A DNA stretch of 64,000 bases. Origin: Liolophura sinensis (Eukaryota > Mollusca > Polyplacophora > Chitonida > Chitonidae). Positions within the stretch are counted from its first letter, which is position 1. Each line of letters starts with the position of its first letter. The stretch covers positions 79,266,028 through 79,330,027 of the forward strand of contig NC_088295.1 of the NCBI RefSeq assembly GCF_032854445.1, written 5' to 3'. Positions 13,682-25,260 of the stretch are shown here, in pieces. The notes below the pieces were generated by a model, which saw only the letters and a list, made by a program, of their open reading frames with translations, was not told the DNA's origin and did not search any database. A program made the position numbers and the translations under genes.

Positions 13682-15304
13682 ATGGAATACCTGAATTTTA
13701 ATGAAACATTGTATTCGGCGTCGGGGATTAACTCCCCCACAACGGATGTACTCACAATAGAGCTCCGGAACTTACAAGATGACAGTTTTAACATTCCAAA
13801 CTCTACCACCCCTCCGTCCAATACCAGCCTGGATTCCAGGGACGAGACAACTAACTTACCCGGACTGGATTACCAAAACTCTGAACGGTTAGTTGGGATT
13901 TTCTTTCTGATTATATGTACTATTACGGGAAATATCACACTTATTGTTGCGCTTACTTACAAGCGATCTCGCCGGATCAAACGGGTAAATATCTTCATTG
14001 TGAATCTTGCCATCAGTGATTTAGCTGTGGCTTTTATAACTATGACTTCGGAAATTTTGTTCATCGCGTTTGGAGAATGGGTTCTGGGGCCTGTGTTATG
14101 CAAAATCAGCGTATACCTGGAAGTTGTCACTCTGGCCGCTGCCACCTTTCTACTCACCGCCATGAGCATAGACAGGTATCAGGTCATCGTCAAGCCTCTC
14201 GAGTCGCTGACCAACAGGCCGAAGATCTGGACTAAAGTGACACTTGCATGGTGTTTAGCCTTCATCTTTGCTATTCCACAGACGCTCATTTTCAGACAAG
14301 TCACTGAGTTTGACGAAAAAGATGGCAGGCACAAGCACGCCTGTAAGAGCAAAGGATACAAAGACGAATGGCAACGAAAGCTTTACTTTACTTTTTTCAC
14401 GTGCTACATTCTTATTATACCCACCATTATCATGACATTTTGCTATTTAAAAATAATGAAGGTGATCTGGAGCCGGTCTGAGACTGGTTCCCATGGTGGT
14501 ATAGAGAAGTGTAACGGTAAGAACCCTGTGTCTCCCCGCATGTCCGTCAACAGGAATCTTGTGTCCTCCTCCCGGAGGAAGGTTGTGATTTTGACTCTCA
14601 CCGTAATCATCGGCTTTCTTGTCTGTCTCACGCCTTACTTCGTCGTGTCTTTGGTTCGGATCTATTCCACTTATAGGATAAAACTGAAGGATTATCTGCC
14701 AGCCACAGAGATGATTTTCATGCTTCACAGTGCACTCAATCCTATATTATTCGGAATTTTCACCTTTCGTCTGGAGCACATTTCGTGCCTTGTGCCTAAA
14801 AAGTGTAAGTCATGTTTCTTTAATGGTTTAAAAGATGGCGTCGTGGATACACCGACGTCACAATGGAACGACAGAAATGATGTGAAATTACGTCTGATGG
14901 CGTCAGCCAAGAAACATCATCACTCTATTCAATCTTCCACCCCTCAAAATGCCTTAAGTTGTGATCTCATCCGCGGGAAAACAGAAAACAGCTTAGTTTG
15001 TGGGGAAAGTGGGAAACCGCTGCTTTATAAACCGGCATTAAAGTCTGCCTTAATGATAGATCGCAGAGAGAACGGCAACATAACGCTGCACGTAAAAGCA
15101 CCGTCTGATCCTGGGACTGTTGACAAGTCACAGAGGGCCGCGAAGAATAACTACCCGCCGGACTATAGATCTCTGTTTACCCAAGACAGAAATTTGCTGA
15201 CCTCAGAGGATTATCTCAAAACAGGCCAGGGCAGCGCAATAAACACGGGACATACTTGTAATGACGCCAGCAGAGAAGTAAAGGAGTACGTGAGCTGTGT
15301 GTAA
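13682..15304 (+). CDS. Class A (rhodopsin-like) neuropeptide-type GPCR, 540 aa, single exon
   Basis: This is a seven-transmembrane receptor for an extracellular ligand, expected in the plasma membrane and coupled to G proteins. Residues are numbered from the ATG at 13682. The N-terminus has three N-glycosylation sequons (N7, N40, N47). Helices lie near 69-93 (N84), 104-128 (D113), 137-170 (C140 and DRY at 164-166), 184-205 (W190, P199), 233-260 (P247), 300-326 (P318) and 338-362 (N353-P354). C221 in the second extracellular loop would pair with C140. The tail is about 178 residues, with C369, C375 and C378 possible palmitoylation sites. Helix 6 reads CLTP where CWxP is usual, and helix 7 reads NPILF instead of NPxxY. 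The style recalls GnRH/vasopressin/CCAP-type receptors but is not diagnostic, and the ligand is unknown. An upstream in-frame ATG at 13589 would add 31 residues. I prefer 13682 because of its A at -3 and G at +4 and the adjacent glycosylated N-terminus. Confidence 0.93.
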   Translation: MEYLNFNETLYSASGINSPTTDVLTIELRNLQDDSFNIPNSTTPPSNTSLDSRDETTNLPGLDYQNSERLVGIFFLIICTITGNITLIVALTYKRSRRIKRVNIFIVNLAISDLAVAFITMTSEILFIAFGEWVLGPVLCKISVYLEVVTLAAATFLLTAMSIDRYQVIVKPLESLTNRPKIWTKVTLAWCLAFIFAIPQTLIFRQVTEFDEKDGRHKHACKSKGYKDEWQRKLYFTFFTCYILIIPTIIMTFCYLKIMKVIWSRSETGSHGGIEKCNGKNPVSPRMSVNRNLVSSSRRKVVILTLTVIIGFLVCLTPYFVVSLVRIYSTYRIKLKDYLPATEMIFMLHSALNPILFGIFTFRLEHISCLVPKKCKSCFFNGLKDGVVDTPTSQWNDRNDVKLRLMASAKKHHHSIQSSTPQNALSCDLIRGKTENSLVCGESGKPLLYKPALKSALMIDRRENGNITLHVKAPSDPGTVDKSQRAAKNNYPPDYRSLFTQDRNLLTSEDYLKTGQGSAINTGHTCNDASREVKEYVSCV

Positions 15305-15595
15305 AACCAGTAGCATCAATACAGTCAAAGGTTCGTATCCCATTGTGTTGAGCCGCAAGGATGGTGTAGAGATGGTAGCAGATGGACCTAATCTATACTA
15401 TATTTCTGCGTGTTAAGCTCCCACGTTCATCATGTGACGTGGGGTGAAAGGAAAAGTCCATAGGTAATCACACTGGAGACGTCAAGTTGTGTGCATTTCT
15501 CCTAACAGTAGACTGACCCTGTGTTTTCTCGCATATCACTCTCTATACATAAGTTGTAAGTCTTTACAATGTACATATTAGTCTCACATCAACGG

Positions 15596-15601
15596 AATAA
15601 A
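15596..15601 (+). promoter_or_regulatory. Candidate poly(A) signal AATAAA of the GPCR gene
   Basis: This canonical hexamer lies 292 bp after the receptor stop codon and would give a short 3' UTR. Confidence 0.6.
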
Positions 15602-17737
15602 GTTTTCTTAACTGTAAAGTTATGCCCTTGGTTACTGGTATATATGCATAATGTATAAGTAAGGCGCTTGGATGTATAAATTCTTTCTATACAGCAGAGG
15701 AAAATATTTGGACGTGAATGCTTGTCTAAAATCCAAATTTTCCCGACTAGCAGGATGAACAATCGTTTCCAGTTGAAGCGTTTTTCTGTATTGTGCTTGC
15801 ATTGTGTCGGTATAGTTTGGTCATGTAGTAAGAAAACAAAACAGAAGAATAAAAAACAAAACAAAAGCAAAAATAGCCTCCAACCAAATCATCGTTTAAC
15901 AGTAAATCATGTCCTGTACATTACTTGAAATTCAAGTTCTCCCAGATTAGTTCGTCCGTTCGTTTAGCTTTTCAGTGCCATATAAAACAGGCAGTTTTAT
16001 GATTTCCGTATAAAGTTACACTGACCCTCTTCTCCCATTAGGTCGTCTAGTGTATTACGATCGTGGTGTAGGTTATCGCCACTGTTAACTTTATCATATG
16101 CAGTTATTCACTTTAATTAGGGCATAGCTATCGCAGCTATGGACTAAATCTATAAGATAACAATGTAACAAGAGTATCTTTTAAAATAATTTGTTTCTTT
16201 TGCTTACAAGGCTATAGACTTGTATACGTAATGTCTAATGTATGACGTGTTCTTTAAAAAACACGCACGTTTTGAGCGTTACGACAACAGTGATACCCCA
16301 CTTCAACGGACGTGACGTTGCCGCTTTACCGCAAGGTAAATTCAATCGGCTAATTTTAAAATGGAGTAATAAGCCTATATATAGAATAATTAAAATAAAT
16401 AAACATAATTAGATTAATAATTAATTTTCTGCTGGTAGTCGTATTTAAACATTAATGCTGCAATGTTAAAAATGTCGTATCTTTTAAATTTTATACAATT
16501 TTATAAAGTCCATCTGCAAAATTCATCAATAGAGGAAGATTATCCATGTGAATTGCATATTGGGTTATCCATATGGATTTCTTGGAGCTGTAACTTTGCG
16601 AGGCATCCATGACATATTTTAATAAATATTAAGCACACGAAGGTATGCCACTTTGTCCATATGTGGCGAGTTAGGTTACCGTCCGGGCACGGACTTCTTT
16701 TTAGGTAATCAGAGAGTCTCCAGGTACCAGTTATTAAAAGACCGTATGGAATCGTTGGCAAAGGGCAACTCCCGAGAAGATAAGTGAGGAAACGCTTGAT
16801 GCTTTTAGTTTGTAGCACCATGTTGGCCACTTGGTCCAGAGACGAGGTCTCAGAGAGTGACAAGGTTGTTTCGAGGTGTTGTGAAAAACCAATAAAGCGT
16901 AACAAATGAATATGGCTATAAACTCGGTGACACTAATGACATTAGTGTTGGCGGCTCGGCATGGGACAATTGCTGGATTAGTGACATGACCAACAGGGCT
17001 TCGGTAGCCTCGGTCTAAATTATGCGCATAAAGAACTTTTATTTAGGCAAGTCTTGAATGTTCAATTTCTCATCAATAAATCGGCTCATTTATTCGATAT
17101 CGTGCCATTAGCGGACACTTTGAACCTTGAAGGGCGATACATGCTTGACATACTTGTGCTACGATTGCACTTTGCAATAGCCTGCCGGCACTAAGAAATA
17201 CCTGGATAATCACTATATGCACACGCGGAAGATGATAGCACTATACCAGAGCTGTACAGTCGGTGGAAATCAATGGATAATTACAACAGCTAACGTATTT
17301 GCCTGAGCTCTTTAATTAAGTCATCCCTGGGCGAAGACGGATTTGTACTATTAGAAGATGTTAATAATTCCCATCTAGATAAGCTCCAGCTCAACTCCAG
17401 ACGGCATCACATGTACGCCCTATGTGCATTTGAAGGATATTTATTGGCGTTTGATGCTGAATGCGTCAGACCGTGGTCTGCCCAAGTGAATACAATATGG
17501 CTTCAATCTCTCAAGGTGTGAGCCAATTGATATTATATAACTGAAAAAGTTCAGTTTTACAGATTTTGTCTTGTTTGAAAAACAAAAACAAAACAAAAAT
17601 TGGGGACGTGGACTTCTATATTCCATTTCCTTACACGTGAAACCTTGACAGAGGTAGATCCATTTGTATTATTAATATTTCAACACTCACCAGATGTGGT
17701 TGGCAGATTATTATCCCCTCCGTCGTACTTGGAAATG
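15602..17737. other. Non-coding stretch, no gene recognised
   Basis: A 121-codon minus-strand frame at 16540-16905 has no family motif, no signal peptide and no supporting splice context, so it is not called. A-rich stretches occur at 15835-15875. Confidence 0.45.
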
Positions 17738-17868
17738 TCTGCCAGCAACATAGTCGTGCGTTTCCGGAGCACGCTCTGTTCAGTTTCCTCCCATCTAGGT
17801 GCTGGTCGCCATCGTAAAAGTGAAATATTTTACAAGTACAGCGTAAAGCTCCATGCAAATAAAAACTT
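17738..17868 (+). mobile_element. Degenerate tRNA-derived SINE fragment
   Basis: This matches in order the middle and 3' part of the full-length SINE at 28907-29173 (sense): CCAGCAACAT, GTCGTGCGTTTCC, GCTGGTCGCCATCGT, AAGTGAAATATT, AGCGTAAA, then AATAAA. It is heavily diverged. Confidence 0.6.
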
Positions 17869-18785
17869 AAGTATATGTGCGCCATCAGATTTGTTCTAAC
17901 ATAAACTCTTACAAATTTGAAAATTTCATTATTTCTGAGAACTCCTTGTGTTTAAATGAATGTTTTATAATAATGCAAAAAATCATTATCTGTAAACATC
18001 ATCCTTGTGTACCGTGTTCTTCAGAAGTCTGTTAAACGTTTTGGCAGACTTCTTATTGTTGCTGTCAATAACACCGAATTTGCAAACCACACGTACGTTT
18101 ACGTTAAGTCAGTTAACGTTAAGTGAATACTAAGCCTAATTCTTCGAACGCTTTTGAATAACCGGACACGAGTGTATATGCAGTTATCCGCTCTTGTTGG
18201 ATCGTCAGGATGAAAAACTGTCTGTATGTGACAGCTTGAACTGTAGGTGATAGCCAGTGAACTCTACCACGTACAAAATGCCAGTTACTTTACCCTTTAG
18301 TGTCGCTTGCTGTGGAGACTAAGTTGCATTAGACTGCACAAAAGGGGGACACAGGGCGAGTTAATTGATATAAATAGCACAAATATTTTCATCCCTCAAT
18401 TTGCCCTGACTATCACGTTAATACCTTGGTCTATGTGAGATCACACAAATGACTTGCCAGGCATACACCATAATGGGCAACGGTTGTCAAAAAAAAAAAC
18501 AAAAAAACAAGGGTGTCCAAGGGTCTCTTCTCAGCAAGAAAATAATAGGCAAACCTCATCACCGTTTACCTTACGTGTTACCTATTTTCATAGGTATTTA
18601 AAATTGTTCCGTTAATGTAATTTTTATACAACGTTTTGTTTCTTCACAGATTGTCGATAAACGATCATTTATCGTTTCCAAACTTAATAACAAATGCTAG
18701 TCACTATATAAAGGTATAATCAAGTTCTTATAAATATTTCCCGAAAATACGACTGATACCTTCTGTGATTGTTAGACGTGATAAG

Positions 18786-18895
18786 GCCCGGCAGAAACCT
18801 GCGGATAGTCGTGAGTTTCCCCGAGCCCGGTTTTCTCCTAATAAAATACTGGCCCCCTTCGCATAGGTAAAACGAGTACAATGTGAAACACCGCT
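18786..18895 (+). mobile_element. Degenerate tRNA-derived SINE fragment
   Basis: It carries ACCTGCGGATAGTCGTG, GAGTTTCCCCGAGCCCGG and CTGGCCCCCTTCGCATA, in the order seen in the reference SINE at 28907-29173. Both ends are eroded. Confidence 0.6.
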
Positions 18896-20574
18896 TAAAG
18901 AAAAATTTGGAGGATGCAGTTCGGCTGTTCACGATTATAATACTAAACAAACATATACAATTGCGCTTTGTATGACATGCACGTTAATGTGGACAGTGTG
19001 CATTTCAAAACTTGCTCCAACACCTTGTATTTTAGGGGCACAAATCACCACTAAAATTCGACCGTATATTGTTTACATCACCAGATGATTCTGTAATATA
19101 AATAAGCTGAGTATATATGAAGTTGAACATTAAAAGCTATAAGCCGTAGATATATAGCACCCCTATATTTTCTGCTGATTCCAACTTCTCCATTACAGCT
19201 AGCATGATTTAAAACATTTCTGTCAACGGAGTTCAAACTTTGCTAGCGGATACTTTTTGTCAGACCGTGAAAAGTGAGTGTGTATAAACAGAGCTGTCTT
19301 TGAATCCTCCCAAGTTATTATCGACAAGATAATCCCGTCTTCTCCATTGAAGATATAGACTCTAAGTTGTCGACCATTACAGTGAAAACCGCCCTTTGAG
19401 GAAAACACGTTGCGCCTGCTAAGTCTGTTTGATCCACAACTGGCAGTGTCTGGCATCTGTTAGAATATGCTATCCTACGCATCCCGAACCATCGCCTGAC
19501 TGTGGTCCTCCATACACTTCGATCCGCCTTAGAGTGGATATACTATCAAATGTGGGAAATTCGAGAATGATTAGTTTCCCTGCACTATTCCTGCACGAAG
19601 TTGCACGGGTTGTCTGCATGGCTTGTCGCGGCCGATCAGCCAGTCAGCCATGCCCATATCTTGCTGCCTGATACGGCCTTGTGCTTTAATCACCGTTGAT
19701 GTTTATTTTCCCGGCTACCACAGAGGCATGTCTAGAGGCATAATACTTCAATGTGATTAAAGTGTTGTACAGGATGGCTCAGTTCACTATCAGCTGGATT
19801 AAATAATCGAGTAGCTTTCTGGATCCGTAAATATAAAAGGTTGAACACCGACTTTATAAATTAAATTGAAATGGAAAATCTGACAAGAAAACTACTCGAT
19901 TATATTATGTAACGAAATACACATGATGGTTAGTACCCTGTAAACGTGTAAACATAGAGCATTACTAAGTTAATTATTATACAGATGGAAGCAAATAGCA
20001 ATGAACGAACAAAAAGAAAAGTATCAGATGTCGAAACTTAAGTCAAGATTCGTGTGCTATAACCAGGAGATTCGAACGACCGAAAAATTCGTGCAAAAAT
20101 TATCGTTTCAAAGCATACCCTTCTTCTGAATGCCAGAAAGGCAGAATAATCTGTCAAGGGATGTATACAAGTTGTAAGCCTAATAAAGGATATGAATCTC
20201 AGAGAAAATAATTTCTTGCTCAATACAGATTCACAGTCTCTCTAATGCCCTGTGAAATTATAAAATTGAGTTATCGTATAGAGAATTGAAAACTGGGGAA
20301 GTATAATGGGGCAGCAATCCCGTCCAAAGTAACTGGAGCCCAAGCTGTTCATTCCTGTCTTTGTGATGGCGTTTTGTACATATGCCATCGCATTGGGTAC
20401 ATAATGTATCGCCATTGTATTTGCAAGATAACCGTAGTTATTTCACCATGGACATGAGTCGGAACATGGGGGAAAAGGCGACCACTGACTTAAAATAGGA
20501 CGTTATTTTTGTGCATAAATTAAGTCGTCATATATGTAACTTTTGCAACTTTATTATAAATGAAATGTTCCTCT

Positions 20575-20730
20575 ACGGCCGTACGTGGAAAGTTCTGCCA
20601 GCAACCTACAGATGGTCGTGGGTTTCCCCCGGGTTCTGCCCAAATTCCACCCACCACAATGCTGGCCGCCGATATATAAATGAAATATTCTTCAGTACCG
20701 CGTAAAACAGTAGTCAGATAAACAAATCAG
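20575..20730 (+). mobile_element. 5'-truncated tRNA-derived SINE
   Basis: A good match begins at GGCCGTACGTGG, continues through CCAGCAACCTACAGATGGTC, CCCACCACAATGCTGGCCGC and AATGAAATATTCTTCAGTAC, and ends in GCGTAAAACAGTAGTCAG. The tRNA-like head is missing. Confidence 0.8.
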
Positions 20731-21768
20731 ATCAAAAACCGCTTGTGCAAAACAGCAAAAATAGCTATTTTTATCATAACAAAAGCAAAACAGCTGCCTT
20801 GATCCTTAATAAAGTATCTAAGTAACTCGATAAAGCGACCAGTACATTATAAAATGGAGGAATCACAGATAAGCCACGATAATGGCCATGTCATGCATGC
20901 CATGTCAGAAACTGGTTATAACAACAGCTGTGAACAAAACATAGTGCACTTTTATGGTTTGTATAACAACAATATGACAACAATGTAAATACTCAATGTA
21001 TGTACAACAAAAGGGTTATGCTTACCAGCAGTTGTAAACAGGTCATTTGTAGTAAAACATCTGTGATTCAGCAAACTGCTTTACTGAACATAACAGATGC
21101 GTGTATATTGACGGCATAGGAATGATTTAAATAAATCCGTTACCTGAGTGATGGCGGATTGCATTTTCGTCGATCCATCGGATTAATCCGTAAGCAGGAA
21201 CGGATTAAAAACATGATCAACAACATGCAATCCATCATTCTTCAGGGAACTCATTTAACGGATGGTTTTTCTTTTAGGATATCCCTCTTTTGAATACACT
21301 AACTTGTTATATTATCCATTTGTTATCCATTTTCATGAGTTTATACTGTATGTATCCTGTTGTTCTCAATATTGCATTTTATTTTTGTCTCTTTATATGA
21401 CTTTGAGTTTTTTTCCATGTTGTGCATATACAACACATGTAAATACAAGCACTTCACTTCTGAAGTGATAATAAATAGTAAAATATTTGGTCTAAAATGA
21501 TTTCGATTTATAGTTATACCACTTGTGTATTAGATGTATTCTATGTCCGCCTCATTTTCTTATACAACCAAAAAATATAACCAACGTATATTTTTGGTAC
21601 CTCTGAAATTAATCCGAAGAGGTGTTTCTTCAGTAGAGGCTACATTTACCCAGCCTACATGGTAAATGGAACGGAGACACAAGCACACGCATATGGTATT
21701 TTGTCCATATGGTATTTTGCCAGTTGCTTATCAGCAGTACTATTTGCATGCCGGATACTGTATCACGG

Positions 21769-22670
21769 TACTGCCTGGCAACACGTAGAATGTATGCACT
21801 CACTGTATCTCGGTATTATCCGCGCTATATTTCGGTACTGCCTTGCCACATGCAGGATGTATGCACTCACTCTCAGGGTATTATCCGAACATTATTTTAG
21901 TACTGCCTTGCCACATGCAGGATTTATGCACTCAATGTGTTTAGGTATTATCTGCACTATATTTCAGTACTGCCTTTCCCGATGCAGGATGTGTGCACTC
22001 ATTGTATCTTGGTGTTATCTGCACTGTATTTCAGTACTGCCTTGCCACATGCAGGATGTATGCACTCACTGTCTCTAGGTATTATCTGCACTGTATTTCA
22101 GTACTGCCTTGTCACACGCAGGATGTATGCACTCACTGTATCGCGGTATTACCCGCACTATATTTCTGTACTACCTTGCCACATGCAGCATGTATGCACT
22201 CACTGTGTCTCAGTATTATCTGCACTATATTTCTGTACTGCCTTTCCACACGTAGAATGTATGCATTCACAGTATCTCGGTGTTATCTGCACTACATTTA
22301 AGCACTGTCTTGCCACACGCAGGATTTGTGCACTCACTGCATCTCTTTATTACCCGGAATATATTTCATTACTACCTTGCCACATGTAGAATGTATGCAT
22401 TCACAGTATCTCGGTGTTATCTGCACTACATTTAAGCACTGTCTTGCCACACGCAGGATTTGTGCACTCACTGCATCTCTTTATTACCCGGAATATATTT
22501 CATTACTACCTTGCCACATGTAGAATGTATGCATTCACAGTATCTCGGTGTTATCTGCACTATATTTTAGTACTGCCTTGCCACACACAGCATGTATACA
22601 CTCACTGTATCTCGGTATTACTCGCACTATGTTTCAGTACCACCTTTCCACACGCTGTATATCAGTGCTC
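21769..22670. repeat. 67-bp satellite array, 14 units, with a 134-bp higher-order duplication
   Basis: The anchor TACTGCCTTGCCACA (and variants) recurs at 21769, 21836, 21901, 21968, 22035, 22102, 22169, 22236, 22303, 22370, 22437, 22504, 22571 and 22638. Spacing is 67 bp everywhere except one 65-bp unit. Two adjacent units (22252-22385) are repeated essentially unchanged at 22386-22519, a 134-bp dimer. Because 67 is not divisible by three, each frame cycles through all three phases every 201 bp. This explains the several overlapping Cys-rich open frames of 60-150 codons, which I do not regard as genes. Confidence 0.9.
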
Positions 22671-24889
22671 CCATATACACAGAATTGAGAATACAGATTA
22701 ACAAAAGAGTGACGACGACGATGTTATGTTTCTTAGACCTAACAAGAGAAATTCGGCCTATTGTCAGTTTATCTCAGATAGAGTTTTTACTCTAACTGTT
22801 CATGTAAATACCCAAATAGTAGCCAATTACTCAAACCATAGCTGAAACAAAATTACAAATGGGAAAAAATCTAACGCACGCATATTGCAAATAATGCAAA
22901 GGCGCCAGACCTTAGGGATGCTTTTATTGTCCACCAGCATAATTACAATATAGAAAAACTACAGCATAAAGAACAGTACTGACAGTGTTTTTACCATGCC
23001 GCAAATTGTATCTCGGTTCGTTAAAGCCACACGTTCAGTTAGTATCAAGCTTAATTCTTAGTACGCTTTCTTGAGAACCGGACATCTGGTTGGTTTTCTG
23101 TGGAAATTTTGAGTTGTATATGATGCCGACCTCTACCATCCAAAAAAGCCATTTAGTCATAGTGTTATTTTCTACACAGGCTTACGTTTCCGAATTACGA
23201 TACCATATGCGGTGCATCCCATATTATGATGCCACGCGCTGTTTCTCAGTACTAACATGCGACACACTGTATTTTAGTAACTACAACCATTCTCAGATTT
23301 TGCCATTTGCTTTTAAGTTACTTGTAAAACAAGGTTGTCTTGACGTAAAAGCGATTATTCTTTATTTTTGTCATTGCATTCTCATTCCCTTGCCGATTCT
23401 CGGTTAAAACATGTCTGGCTTCTTGACGTCACAAATCGCTGTGCTATTTACAACGACAATAGTTAACAACATTTATCCCCTGTTATTCCCACTACTGGTT
23501 CTGTTTTGTCGGCGCAGCTCACGCATTCCACTTGTTGAGAATTGGATCAAATATGAATTCAGGTGAAGTAACAGTGCAGCGTTTTCTTTACAAGTACCTT
23601 GACTCTCATTTCGCTGTTTTCTCGCACAGCATACAAGCTATCTAATTCTTACACAGACTTTGCGTGAGGACTTAGGGAATGGTCATAATTAACGCCAATT
23701 TCGTGACAAAGAATTTGTTAATTATTTTAAAATATTCCACTGTTCAATAACACATCCATACAGTAATTAATTTTGTATAGTTCATATAAACAAATACTCT
23801 GCTAAGGGCACTAACATTTTATGGTGTTAACAGTAAACGGAATCGAAGAAATGTGGAAATATGTGTTTTTGCGTGTTTTTTTTTTTGCACTGGACAGCTG
23901 TTTTTTTCCTACAATCCTAAAGATGAATGTTTCTCGCCACGTGACGCGCTGTAAATCATCAGAGATAATCTGTCGATATATCTGACTCGGCAATCCATCA
24001 AAGAAAGAATTACACAGAAAGACGATGAAAATCGGAAGATTTGTTTTTTCTTATTGAGATTGTCTTCCATGATGCTGAAAATGCCAATTTTGACGGTCCT
24101 CAAGCGAGGTACAGGATGGTGCGCTCACATATATATGTAACTATATCCAACTCCCTTTGCCCGTAAGCTTCGTGAAATCAAGCTGTAACTATTTTATCGT
24201 GCATAGGTTATTAAACTGAATTCTTAAGTACAAATTTGTGCGTTACTTTTACTTCAGCATTCTTTTACAAGTTAATTTCTCTTCCTGTTTGCTAGATTGT
24301 AAGACGTTGGTAAACGCTCTCTGATGAAAACTAATCAGCGACACACAAATTGCTGGTAAAATTTTGTTCATCCCATAAGAAAGGTAAAGAAAGAAATGTG
24401 ATAAAAACACACTAGCAATGTAAGAATTCAAAAAAACAAAACAAAAAACAAACAAACAAAAAAAAAAAACAAAAAAAAAAATAAAAAAAACACAATTCCT
24501 TTAAATTTGTTCACGTAATGCATTCAAAATTATTCTGCTTTTCGACCAATAAACTATCGTTGTGCAAAAATCAGTTGTATTGATTGTAATATCATCGAGT
24601 TCGTGTTAGCTTTTACCTTCACTTCATTTGGAGATGTATTCGTAATTTTATTCAACCTAAAATTGATTTTCGTTGTATCCCATTTCATTAAATACGAGCA
24701 GGCTTTTGAGAAAAGATTTCTCATGTGCAGAGAGGTGAAGGGTGTGAAATCTCCGGTTGAGACTGACTGCATTTGGAGCGATTTCCTGTATGTTAAATAA
24801 TCACTTTGCCAGGAACCAATATAGTGTTGTATTGTTGACACTCAGTGTTGCAGTATAGGCAAGTTTAATATTCAGTAAACACAGTTGAC
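22671..24889. other. Non-coding stretch with an A-rich tract
   Basis: No convincing coding region was found. An A-rich tract of CAAAACAAAC type lies at 24427-24492. The frame at 23090-23407 (105 codons) has no motif. Confidence 0.45.
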
Positions 24890-25260
24890 ACAATCCCATT
24901 GTCGGGTCGACCAGTCGAATTCAACTAGTCGACAACATCTGTTACAAATCACAACATGTGTTACAAATCGCATCGTCACAACGAGGCACATGAATTCAAG
25001 TAGTCGAATGAAAATACACGTTTTACGCGTCATGCGATAGTGTGTTATTCGACAAATCACATCATGTGAACTCACGAATTCAGCTAGTCGAATGAAAATA
25101 CACGTGTTACGCGTGATGCGATTTGCATTATTGGACAAATCGCTCGTGTGAACGCGGCTCATGGGACGGACTTGCTATATATTACATGCTTTATATAATC
25201 TCAACTTCTGGAATTCGACTAGTCGATACGACAAATCGCATCGCGAGAACGCTGCTTAGG
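24890..25260. repeat. Palindrome-rich repeat with GAATTC..CTAGTCGA units
   Basis: GAATTC followed by an ACTAGTCGA-like motif occurs at 24917, 24992, 25076 and 25211 (spacings 75, 84 and 135 bp). Two units share GTCGAATGAAAATACACG. Units contain near-palindromes such as GCGATTTGCATTATTGGACA followed by AATCGC, and end in AACGCGGCTC or AACGCTGC. This looks like a nested or internally repeated non-autonomous DNA transposon. Ends were not resolved. Confidence 0.55.

Noticed and set aside
16540-16905. 121-codon minus-strand frame
   Set aside because: No domain, signal peptide, conserved partner copy or splice context. The length is within chance for a 64-kb window.
18720-18950. 76-codon minus-strand frame
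   Set aside because: It largely overlaps a degenerate SINE fragment (18786-18895).
21659-22701. Cys-rich open frames of 65-150 codons resembling secreted repeat proteins
   Set aside because: The 67-bp period is not a multiple of three, so the same peptide motifs appear in all phases. There is no consistent frame and no signal peptide.
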